Shown here: piece by piece, positions 1-6,058 of the stretch | Layout: each line of letters opens with the position of its first letter | Numbering within the stretch: the first letter of the stretch is position 1 | From: JALSHZ01 sp964614535 | GTDB taxonomy: Bacteria > Pseudomonadota > Gammaproteobacteria > UWMA-0217 | Direction: 5' to 3' | Assembly: GCA_964614535.1 (NCBI GenBank) | Contig: CAZTOZ010000019.1 | Location: forward strand, 1-11,097 | Length of the DNA: 11,097 nucleotides | Made by a program: the position numbers and the translations under genes | The notes under the pieces: generated by a model | What the model was told of the DNA's origin: nothing | Database searches by the model: none | Seen by the model: only the letters and a program-made list of their open reading frames with translations

Positions 1-2055
1 GAGAGCGGCGCCGTTGGCCAGCGTGGCCGTGTCGTCCATCGACTGCATGCCGCCATTGGCGTTGCCGCCCACCGAGCCACCCCCCGTCGACCCCCCGCCC
101 ATCGAGCCATTGCCCATCGAGCCATTGCCCATCGAGCCGCCGTTCATTCCCATCATGGCGGCCATCGGCCCACCGTTGAAAGGCCGAGAGACGAGCATGA
201 CTCGGTCACCGACATCATAGTTTCCGAAGTCGATGACGATTTCCGCCCGTTCGGCGGCACCGAGCATGATGTGGTCGGTTTCCACCGGCTCGGGCAACAG
301 TCCGCCATCGGTGCCGACGACCTTGAATTTCGCGCCGTCACTGAGGGCAAAGTCATAGGTGCGGGCATTGGAGGTGTTGTAGATGCGGAAGCGGTACTGG
401 CGTGTCTCCACCTCGAGTTTTGGCAGGATCGCGCCGTTGACGAGCACTTTGTCCCCGAGCATGCCGTCGCTGTCCATCTCCGCGGTCATGTACTCCAGTT
501 CACGCACGCCGTTCTTCTCGTCGGCGAAACGGCGATCCTGGATCAGCATTGGAATGTCGTATTGTCCGCCGGGGAGTTTTTTCTCGGTCACCAGGCGTTC
601 GGAAATCTCGTCTTCGAGCAGGAACACGCCGGCCAGGCCGCGATAGACTTGCTTGCCCGTCTTCATATCAGGATGGGGGTGAAACCACAGCGGCGCGGCC
701 GGTTGCAGCATGGGGAAGCTGTAGGTCTTGCTGGTGCCGGCCGCCACCGGGTAATCGGGGCCGCCATCCTGATCGCCTGGAATCTTGAAACCGTGCCAGT
801 GGATCGTGGTCTCCTCGTCCAACTGGTTGTCCAGGTTTAGCGTCATGAATTCGCCTCGCCTGGCTTTGATGACGGGGGGAAGTTCCATGCCGTTGTAGCG
901 CAGCATCGGTGTCGTCCAGGTATCGCCAGGCGCCTTGATCGTGACATTGACGCCGGGCGTTGCCGTCAAGGTGTAGGTTTGGGCGTTGTTGTCGGGGTCG
1001 CCGTCCTCATCCTGGAGCAGGGGCAGGTGGTTGAATGTCGGCAGGTCGGTGGCGGCCAGCAGCTTGGTGGTATTGGCTTGGGCCGCGGCGTTTTTCTCCT
1101 TCAGTTCATCGAAATAGTCGGAGTCCACGCCGAGTTTTTCCAATCGTGCTTTTTCGGCAGGTGTGAAATTGCCGCTGGCAATGCGGTCGATGGTGTGGTT
1201 CATCAACCGTGAACGCGCCTGGCCGTAGGTCGTCTTTTGGTCGATCACACGCAAATCGCGGGTGTTGCCGCTGCGGTCGGTGATCGTCAGGGGGCGATGG
1301 TTCTTGTCTTTTCCGTCCAGTTTGCCGTCGCCCAGATCCCGGGCGCGGGCCTCTATCAGTTCGAATACCTGCTCCGGTCTCAGGTTGAGGGCATCGGCCT
1401 CGTAGGAAAAGCTGATGGCCCGGTTGCGCGCCAGTGCCTCGGCCGCATTGGCGGGCAGATCGGCAGAAAGATCGCCCACGAGCAGCAGTTCATCGCCGGG
1501 TACGCCCATGGCCGGGTTGGTGCCGGCGATGAGCTGGTTCTGAACGGTCTCCCGTGCGGTGGTGATGGCTTCGGAGGGCGACTTGCCTTCCTCCATCAGT
1601 TGCCGTGCCAAGCGGGCGGCCAGCGTGGTCTCCGGGGTCATGGCCACGACCTGTCCGTTGGCAATGATTTCGCGCAGTGCCCGGGCGGTGAATACCGTCA
1701 TCAGGCCTGTGTTGCCGGGCGTGACGGTCTGTCCGGTCGCCTCATCCTGGTATTGTCCGCCGATGGTTTCGATGAACACCGCGGCATCGCCCTCGGGTAG
1801 GGTGAGGTCCTGCATTTCGAAGCGGCCGTCGCGGCTGCCGCCGCTGCCGAGGAGGGTTCCCGTGGCATCGAGCAGCCGCACCGTCGCGCCGTCGATGGGG
1901 CCCTTGAAGGCGCTGCCGATGAGGCTGGTGAGTGCATCGCCGCCCGAGCCACTGCTGCCGGCGGGAGGGGTTGCCGGTCCACCGTCATTGCAGGCGGTGA
2001 GCACCGAGAGAGTGGCCGCAACGGCCACTGCCCTGAATCGTCTGGTTTTTTCCAT
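1..2055 (-). CDS. CueO-type multicopper oxidase with long lipoprotein N-terminal extension (3' end outside window)
   Basis: 685 codons are visible from ATG at 2055; the C-terminus lies beyond the left edge. A signal peptide ends in a lipobox LTAC (Cys22), so the protein is probably lipid-anchored; RR at 5-6 is only weakly Tat-like. Residues 45-115 look like a carboxypeptidase-regulatory (beta-sandwich) domain, then a mainly helical stretch to about 340. Cupredoxin domain 1 carries HWHG (His419, His421) and WFHPHPD (His459, His461), the type 2/3 copper ligands, followed by KTGKQV as in CueO. Domain 2 contains TDGGLLPEPV, almost identical to the CueO segment. From Met631 there is a Gly/Ser/Met-rich insert. 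The third domain with the T1 copper site is not in the window. Inferred role: periplasmic Cu(I) oxidation and copper tolerance. The CueO family is usually about 500 aa; this one would approach 900. An AAGGG lies 10 nt before the ATG. Confidence 0.93.
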   Translation of the reverse strand, partial: MEKTRRFRAVAVAATLSVLTACNDGGPATPPAGSSGSGGDALTSLIGSAFKGPIDGATVRLLDATGTLLGSGGSRDGRFEMQDLTLPEGDAAVFIETIGGQYQDEATGQTVTPGNTGLMTVFTARALREIIANGQVVAMTPETTLAARLARQLMEEGKSPSEAITTARETVQNQLIAGTNPAMGVPGDELLLVGDLSADLPANAAEALARNRAISFSYEADALNLRPEQVFELIEARARDLGDGKLDGKDKNHRPLTITDRSGNTRDLRVIDQKTTYGQARSRLMNHTIDRIASGNFTPAEKARLEKLGVDSDYFDELKEKNAAAQANTTKLLAATDLPTFNHLPLLQDEDGDPDNNAQTYTLTATPGVNVTIKAPGDTWTTPMLRYNGMELPPVIKARRGEFMTLNLDNQLDEETTIHWHGFKIPGDQDGGPDYPVAAGTSKTYSFPMLQPAAPLWFHPHPDMKTGKQVYRGLAGVFLLEDEISERLVTEKKLPGGQYDIPMLIQDRRFADEKNGVRELEYMTAEMDSDGMLGDKVLVNGAILPKLEVETRQYRFRIYNTSNARTYDFALSDGAKFKVVGTDGGLLPEPVETDHIMLGAAERAEIVIDFGNYDVGDRVMLVSRPFNGGPMAAMMGMNGGSMGNGSMGNGSMGGGSTGGGSVGGNANGGMQSMDDTATLANGAAL
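97..141 (-). repeat. Tandem 15-bp repeat in the oxidase gene encoding Gly-Ser-Met-Gly-Asn units
   Basis: Three consecutive copies of gcccatcgagccatt on the + strand (the third ends gcc instead of att). They encode a repeated five-residue Gly/Ser/Met unit in the oxidase around residues 639-653. Related Gly/Ser-rich sequence continues to about residue 670. Being in frame and 15 bp long, the copy number can change without breaking the gene. Confidence 0.85.
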
Positions 2056-2064
2056 TATCGATAA
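2055..2064. promoter_or_regulatory. Palindrome TTATCGATAA just upstream of the oxidase start
   Basis: A perfect 10-bp palindrome sits immediately before the oxidase ATG, overlapping its first base. It is AT-rich in a GC-rich window and lies in the 278-bp gap between the barrel gene and the oxidase. It could be an operator or a chance ClaI-type site. Elsewhere in the gap, CCGTGA (2112-2117) and TCACGG (2128-2133) form another dyad with a 10-nt loop. I saw no convincing sigma-70 promoter or U-tract terminator in the gap. Confidence 0.25.
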
Positions 2065-2333
2065 ACCCTTGAATGTTTGAGTTGCTGGTTTCGCTTGTCT
2101 TGAGTCGCCGACCGTGAACATCACTGCTCACGGATCGTCGTAGCGACAGCAGTAGAGTCGCGTCGTGGCGTGAAGGGTTGACCCCGGGCGCCAGGATCGG
2201 TTGGCAGAGAGATCAGCGGTAGCAATTGAGGGGGCAGGCGGTCGTTCGTTGAGGTGTCCCTGGTCATGGCGGGTTTCTGCCCATTGGCACCGATGGGGGT
2301 ACGGATGACCGCTGTCGGTTTGGCAAGTGGCTG

Positions 2334-3356
2334 TCAAAGCTGTCGCGAGAATTGGAGTGCGATGCGGTGGAAGCGCTCGTTGTCCGAGGGGGCGGTGCTG
2401 CGGTATTGGCCTGTCGACAGGGTGAGGTTCAGCCACCACTGCCGGCCCAGTCTGTGCCGTGCCTCCAGCCAGAGGTAGGCGGTGGTGTCGTGGCGTTCGG
2501 GGCTGGCCGCTTCACTATAGCCCGGCATTGGCATCGGGCGGTTGCTGGTCATGTCGTCGGGGCGTTGGCGCATGCCCGTGTCGTCGCTGCCGGGCGGTGT
2601 CGTTGGCCATGCCTTGGTGTCGTATCGATCCTGCCGCCAGTCGATACCGGCTTGCAGTGTCGTGGAGCCGATCCGGATGCCGCGCAGCGATGTGCCAACG
2701 GTGAGGCTGCGATGGTCGCGTGAAGGTTGGTCGGCGTCGTTCCAGCCGAAGGCGACGCGGAGGGTGGCACCGATGTCGTTTTCTGGGTGGGGAAAATGGT
2801 AGCTCAGGCTGAGTCGCCGGCGGCGCATGGTGTAACGTTCGTCGGCCACGGCGTCGTGGCGTTCCTGTTTCAGCCGCAGGCCAATGTCGACACCACCGCC
2901 TTGTGGTGCCAGCCAGCCGATGGTGGCGTTGGCCGTTGCGGCGGTGTGGCTGTTGAGCGGCAGTGGCTGGTTGTCGTGGTGGCGCAGCGCAAGCGACAGC
3001 CGTGCCAGCCAGTCGGGCGTGATGGCCAGCAGCCGTGTGGCGGTGACGGCTGTATCGGTGATGTCGTTGTCGTTGCGGCCATCGATGCCGCGGTTGTGGT
3101 TGACGATGGCGGCGAGCGTGTAGCCGCCGTGGTAGTCGATCGACTGGTGTAATGCGGAGAGGCCGATGTCGATGCCCTGGCGCGACAGATCCTGCTGGCG
3201 CCGGTCGTTGGTGGTGCCGGACTGGACCTCGAGGTTGTCGGTCCAACTGTAGCCGCCACGAAGGGTCCATAGCGTCTCGGTGGCCGTTTCGCCGCTGCCG
3301 GACAGCAGCAGCCCGCCGGCGCAGGCGGCCATGCGCAGGTGGGTTGCCATTTTCAT
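2334..3356 (-). CDS. Predicted outer-membrane beta-barrel protein
   Basis: 340 aa. A basic, hydrophobic N-terminus (residues 1-24) looks like a Sec signal peptide. The rest has many short alternating polar/hydrophobic stretches with aromatic residues at the ends. It finishes in HRIALQFSRQL, in the style of a beta-barrel terminal strand. A loop at about 256-290 is rich in Met, Pro, Arg and Asp. I do not recognise a specific family; by position it would be the counterpart of CopB/PcoB barrels, but that is inference. The ATG at 3356 overlaps the stop of the upstream DUF3106 gene as ATGA, implying translational coupling. A second ATG at 3350 has AAGG eight bases upstream and is an equally plausible start (338 aa). 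Confidence 0.75.
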   Translation of the reverse strand: MKMATHLRMAACAGGLLLSGSGETATETLWTLRGGYSWTDNLEVQSGTTNDRRQQDLSRQGIDIGLSALHQSIDYHGGYTLAAIVNHNRGIDGRNDNDITDTAVTATRLLAITPDWLARLSLALRHHDNQPLPLNSHTAATANATIGWLAPQGGGVDIGLRLKQERHDAVADERYTMRRRRLSLSYHFPHPENDIGATLRVAFGWNDADQPSRDHRSLTVGTSLRGIRIGSTTLQAGIDWRQDRYDTKAWPTTPPGSDDTGMRQRPDDMTSNRPMPMPGYSEAASPERHDTTAYLWLEARHRLGRQWWLNLTLSTGQYRSTAPSDNERFHRIALQFSRQL

Positions 3357-3904
3357 TGCCTTGGCATGTGCTCCATCATGCCGTCCATCATCGGCTGCAT
3401 CGGCATGTCGTTGCCGGGCTCCATCATCTTCATCATGTCGCCCATCTGTCCCATCCCGTCCCCTGGCATCATCCGGCCGCCGCGATGTTGAAATTCACGA
3501 AACCGCTCCATCATTCGCTGCCGCTGCTCGGGTGTCATCCGCCGAAAGTCGGCGTGGGCCTCCAGCATTTTCTGCCGCTCCGCCGCCGGTAGCCGGTTGA
3601 AGCGTTCCCAGGCCCGGCTCATCGACTGGCGATGTTCGGGGCTCATCTCGGCCCAGCGCTGGTAACGTCTCCACAGCGTGTTACGGCGTTCGGCCGGTAG
3701 CGACAGCCAGTGTTCGCCGTTGCGCAGCAGCCGTTGACGTTGCGTTTCGCTCAGACTGTCCCACTGGTCACGGTATTGCCCCAGCAGGGTCCGCAGTTCG
3801 GGCCGCAGTCCTTCCCAGCTGGGTTGGGCTCCAAACCCGTGGGTGGGCCACAGCAGCAGCCATGCCAAGATCGTGATCAGGCGGCGGGGGCGTCTAGTCT
3901 TCAT
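3353..3904 (-). CDS. DUF3106-family secreted protein with Met-rich tail
   Basis: 183 aa from ATG at 3904, preceded by GGGAGG about 8 bases upstream; the longer reading from 3997 is rejected because the signal peptide begins here. Signal peptide 1-26 (cleavage near GFGA/Q). Residues 30-140 are repeated short helices with W..L, LPAAER and MTPEQR motifs, as in DUF3106. The tail 141-183 holds 15 Met in 43 residues, in MM, MxxM and MPM patterns with Asp, Glu and one His. Such patterns bind Cu(I) in CopC/CueO/CopB-like proteins, so a periplasmic copper-binding role is inferred. It overlaps the small upstream gene by 11 bp and the downstream barrel gene by 4 bp, so it is a core member of the operon. 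Confidence 0.85.
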   Translation of the reverse strand: MKTRRPRRLITILAWLLLWPTHGFGAQPSWEGLRPELRTLLGQYRDQWDSLSETQRQRLLRNGEHWLSLPAERRNTLWRRYQRWAEMSPEHRQSMSRAWERFNRLPAAERQKMLEAHADFRRMTPEQRQRMMERFREFQHRGGRMMPGDGMGQMGDMMKMMEPGNDMPMQPMMDGMMEHMPRQ

Positions 3905-4127
3905 CGTCCTGCCTCCCGGCCTGTTTCCGATTGGTATGGGGGGCGGGCGCCGGCTGGCTGGCGGCGAAACGCGCCAAGGCATCGAATTCGCGGTCACTGA
4001 GGCGCTCCAGCAGCGGCAGCTGCTCCAGAAACCCCTTGGGCAGGGTCGCCGGTGGTGCGTCCCCGGCGATGGCGATGCTCATCGACAGCATGGAAAGCCA
4101 GAAGAGTGTGCGTTGTGTCAGTGGCAT
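3894..4127 (-). CDS. Small secreted protein of unknown function in the sigma-factor operon
   Basis: 77 aa, ATG at 4127. Residues 1-21 form a signal peptide (LFWLSMLSMSIAIAG), followed by a short helical segment LPKGFLEQLPLLERLSDREFDALARF and a polar, acidic C-terminus ending DDED. Third codon positions are strongly G/C, whereas the overlapping reading of the upstream gene loses that bias, which supports this as the true coding frame. It overlaps the next gene (DUF3106) by 11 bp. Not recognised as a named family; the leucine-rich amphipathic stretch and location suggest a periplasmic helper of the DUF3106 protein, an inference from context only. Confidence 0.7.
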   Translation of the reverse strand: MPLTQRTLFWLSMLSMSIAIAGDAPPATLPKGFLEQLPLLERLSDREFDALARFAASQPAPAPHTNRKQAGRQDDED

Positions 4128-4554
4128 GTCTCGGTTCCGTGATCGGCCGTCGGGCGTCGTGCTGTGACGCCGCCCTCGGCTGGGTTGCCAGCCAGCGATA
4201 AAAGTCGAAATTCTCCAGCAGGTCGAGTGGTGTGTCGGTGTCTTCGACCCATGGTGGCAGGTTGGCCAGCGCAGCGGGAGGCGGTGTCATCCCTCGGGCG
4301 GCGGTCTCGACCGCCGGGTGGTCGTTCTGCCTGGCCGTGGTCAGCAGGAGGCTGGTGGCCAGTGCCAGAACGAAGGCGGCGGCCATCGGCACGGCAAGCC
4401 GAGGGCGAAAGCCGCCGAGGTGGTGTCGCTCCCGATGGTGGGCGACGGCATCGGCCGTCATTTGCTGCAATCGTTTCCCGTGCCGTCTGGCGAGTTGCCG
4501 GGTACGGGCATCGAGGTGTCGTATGGCCTTGTCGTCGTTGGGTCTGTGCCGCAT
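3994..4554 (-). CDS. Single-pass membrane protein next to ECF sigma factor, possible anti-sigma/DUF3619-like
   Basis: 186 aa as read. Residues 1-52 are basic and His-rich (cytoplasmic), 53-73 a transmembrane helix (VPMAAAFVLALATSLLL), and 74-125 a periplasmic part with PLDLLENFDFYRWLATQ. A C-terminal ...DFYxWLA segment is what I associate with the small membrane proteins that follow this type of sigma gene; the natural end is probably close to it. The remaining about 60 residues (126-186) overlap the 77-aa gene in another frame and have poor codon bias. A frameshift near 4180, or loss of a stop, is likely; in the -1 frame the protein would end at TGA 4118-4120, just inside the next gene. ATG 4554 is one base after the sigma stop, with GAGG upstream. 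No zinc anti-sigma motif is present, so partner function is inferred from position. Confidence 0.65.
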   Translation of the reverse strand: MRHRPNDDKAIRHLDARTRQLARRHGKRLQQMTADAVAHHRERHHLGGFRPRLAVPMAAAFVLALATSLLLTTARQNDHPAVETAARGMTPPPAALANLPPWVEDTDTPLDLLENFDFYRWLATQPRAASQHDARRPITEPRHATDTTHTLLAFHAVDEHRHRRGRTTGDPAQGVSGAAAAAGAPQ

Positions 4555-4555
4555 T

Positions 4556-5107
4556 TCAAGCCTCGTTCAGCCAGTCGCCCAGCTCGTCGCGGAGAGTGCG
4601 CATGGCGCGGGAGAGGTGGGTTTTCACGCTGCCCTCGGAGCAGCGCATGATCGCGGCGGTGTCACGGGTGCTCAATCCCTGCCAGTGGCGCAGCAGATAG
4701 GCTTCCTGCTGGCGTGCCGGCATGCGCTCGAGTACTGACTCGAAGGTGGCTGCCAGTTCGCCGGTCAGCATCTCGTCATGGGCGGGATCGTCCGACTCAC
4801 CATCGATCAGCCGCGCCTCGTAGTTTTCACCTTCGTGGTCGCCTTGGCCGTCGAACTGGGAGAACGGCAAGATCTGCGCCAGTTTTCGGCGCCATTGCTG
4901 CTTGCGTTGCCAGTCGGTGACTCGACGCGTCAGAATCTTGTAGAAAAGATTCGTCCACGCTGCCTGCTCGTAGTCGTCGGCGGTTCTTGCGAAACCCATC
5001 ATCGTTTCCTGCACCATGTCCAGTGCTGCTTCCTCATCGCCCAGGCGGAAGGTCGCAAAGGCGAGCGCTTTCGAGCGGATCGCGGTCAGAAACCGCTCGA
5101 TCTCCAT
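4556..5107 (-). CDS. ECF-family RNA polymerase sigma factor
   Basis: 183 aa from ATG 5107. Region 2 is at about residues 2-70 (LDMVQETMMGFAR, then LFYKILTRRVTDWQRKQ, the -10-recognition part). An acidic linker follows at 85-115. Region 4 covers about 119-175, with LERMPARQQEAYLLRHWQGLS and the helix-turn-helix STRDTAAIMRCSEGSVKTHLSRAMRTLR that reads the -35 element. ECF architecture: no region 1 or 3. An in-frame TTG at 5125 gives a 189-aa variant with GGGAAAG upstream; ATG is preferred because MEIERFL aligns with the usual start of this group, although its own SD is poor. The membrane protein begins 1 base after its stop. It probably directs transcription of this operon. Confidence 0.93.
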   Translation of the reverse strand: MEIERFLTAIRSKALAFATFRLGDEEAALDMVQETMMGFARTADDYEQAAWTNLFYKILTRRVTDWQRKQQWRRKLAQILPFSQFDGQGDHEGENYEARLIDGESDDPAHDEMLTGELAATFESVLERMPARQQEAYLLRHWQGLSTRDTAAIMRCSEGSVKTHLSRAMRTLRDELGDWLNEA

Positions 5108-5142
5108 TGTACTGTCGTGATCCAAGACTGCTTTCCCGAGAG

Positions 5143-5167
5143 CCCCGCCGCACCGGGTGCGGCGGGG
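5143..5167. repeat. Perfect GC hairpin in the sigma gene leader
   Basis: CCCCGCCGCACC (5143-5154) and GGTGCGGCGGGG (5156-5167) are exact reverse complements around a single G, so RNA would form a stem of 10-11 bp with a tiny loop. No T-run follows on either strand, so it is not a standard intrinsic terminator. It lies 18 bp from TTG 5125 and 36 bp from ATG 5107, where it could affect translation or mRNA stability of the sigma gene. Confidence 0.6.
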
Positions 5168-5359
5168 GCGTTGTCGCTGATGGCAGACCCGGACGACGGT
5201 TTTGGCGCGCCATTGGGCGCGGCCGTCGTTCTAACGACCCGGCAAGTCTCACTGCGGGCTCACGATCAGGCACATCGCTGTGCCCGCGTCAGCCCGGGCC
5301 GAAGACCGCCTTGGGCCAGCCGGCACTATGGCGTGGCCAGTCGAAGACCGGCGGCAGCC

Positions 5360-5374
5360 GGTTCAGTATGAACC
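5360..5374. promoter_or_regulatory. Candidate operator GGTTCAGTATGAACC
   Basis: Perfect 6-bp inverted arms, GGTTCA and TGAACC, separated by GTA, in the gap between the CopL-like gene and the sigma gene. The length and spacing fit a dimeric repressor or activator site. The minus-strand arm TGAACC also resembles an ECF -35 element. Binding protein unknown. Confidence 0.35.
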
Positions 5375-5428
5375 ATTCTGTTGCCAGGTTATTTTCGGGT
5401 GGTGCCGTGATTGGTTGACAAGCGGGTG

Positions 5429-5767
5429 TCAGGCGAGTGGAGGCGGGAGCTCCGGAACCCGTGGGCGCTGGATGTCGGCGGGTGTCCCGCTCGACCCGAT
5501 GATGGGTACTGTCGCGCCAAACAGCAGCTCGAAGCGGCTCGGTGGCGCTGTCAGATGGCAGCAGGCGCAGGGACATTGCCAGCATTCGATGTCGCAGCCA
5601 TTCGGCTTCGGCGCACACTGGCCGGCGTTTGTCGTGCCGTGCTGGTGGTGCGCCGACGGTGCCATGATGATCACCTCATCGGTGGTGCCGCCGGCCTGCG
5701 CGGCCAGGGTGCCCAGTGGCAGGATCAGCAGCAGGCAGAGCAGTGGCAGGTACACGCGTCGTAACAT
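5429..5767 (-). CDS. Secreted Cys/His-rich putative metal-binding protein, CopL-like architecture
   Basis: 112 aa, ATG 5767, the only early Met in frame. Signal peptide 1-25 (LPLLCLLLILPLGTLAAQA). The mature part has HHQH (40-43) and a cysteine cluster at 51, 58, 62, 65, 67, 69 and 70 followed by His71 (CDIECWQCPCACCH). A tail of about 40 residues ends in Pro-rich RPRVPELPPPLA. Size, export signal, His then Cys clusters and a final RP-rich tail resemble CopL, a small regulator/binder upstream of copAB operons in xanthomonads. That relationship is from memory of the family pattern and unaligned. No clear SD precedes the ATG. It sits upstream of, and in the same orientation as, the sigma operon. 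Confidence 0.6.
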   Translation of the reverse strand: MLRRVYLPLLCLLLILPLGTLAAQAGGTTDEVIIMAPSAHHQHGTTNAGQCAPKPNGCDIECWQCPCACCHLTAPPSRFELLFGATVPIIGSSGTPADIQRPRVPELPPPLA

Positions 5768-6005
5768 GGGGCGTCGGTTTGGGGCTGTTGGTCCAGTGCT
5801 TGGCCATGACGGTGGCCGGCGTGGACGGGGTGCGCAAGTCTCGGCGAGGCGGGAGTATCACACCGGCTCCGAAACTGGTCAACCGTGTGCCGACGTTGTC
5901 AGTCAGGGGGTGGTCGCCTACATTCATAGCAAGGGCTGCGTGCCCGCCGATGCTCGGTAGGGTCGTCGTCCATTGCGCCAGATCAACGACGGTTTCGTCC
6001 GGGCG

Positions 6006-6038
6006 TGTATAACGGGAGCTGCCACGCGGCGGTGGCAA
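6006..6038 (+). promoter_or_regulatory. Possible -10 element and leader hairpin for the DHOD-like gene
   Basis: TATAAC at 6008-6013 matches five of six -10 positions, but no good -35 is found 16-18 bp upstream. TGCCAC (6020-6025) and GTGGCA (6032-6037) form a hairpin with loop GCGGCG just before the ribosome-binding site. The 290-bp region between 5768 and 6058 holds no other supported element or gene. Confidence 0.25.
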
Positions 6039-6058
6039 AACATTCTGACGGAGGCCCC

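Larger units (their letters stand above)
5108..5428. other. 321-bp intergenic region upstream of the sigma gene
   Basis: No coding frame with convincing codon bias was seen. It contains a GC-rich perfect hairpin (5143-5167), a 15-bp dyad (5360-5374) and TGACA-N6-TGTCA (5416-5431, overlapping the stop of the CopL-like gene). On the minus strand a TGAACC, resembling an ECF -35 GAAC element, is one arm of the 15-bp dyad. I could not assign a matching -10. The sigma operon promoter most likely lies here. Confidence 0.4.

Noticed and set aside
271..840. Plus-strand frame of 189 aa
   Set aside because: It is the antisense of the oxidase gene, whose minus-strand frame shows clear cupredoxin motifs.
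1237..1800. Plus-strand frame of 187 aa
   Set aside because: Antisense to the oxidase N-terminal extension; no SD and no recognisable motif.
2515..3270. 251-aa minus-strand frame inside the barrel gene
   Set aside because: Alternative frame, Arg/His/Pro-rich as expected from GC-rich out-of-frame translation; the 340-aa frame has a signal peptide and ATGA coupling.
4164..4738. Plus-strand frames of 168-178 aa opposite the sigma operon
   Set aside because: Antisense to well-supported sigma and membrane-protein genes.
5415..5420. Perfect TTGACA (-35) on the + strand
   Set aside because: No -10 box 16-18 bp downstream and no + strand gene until 6059.
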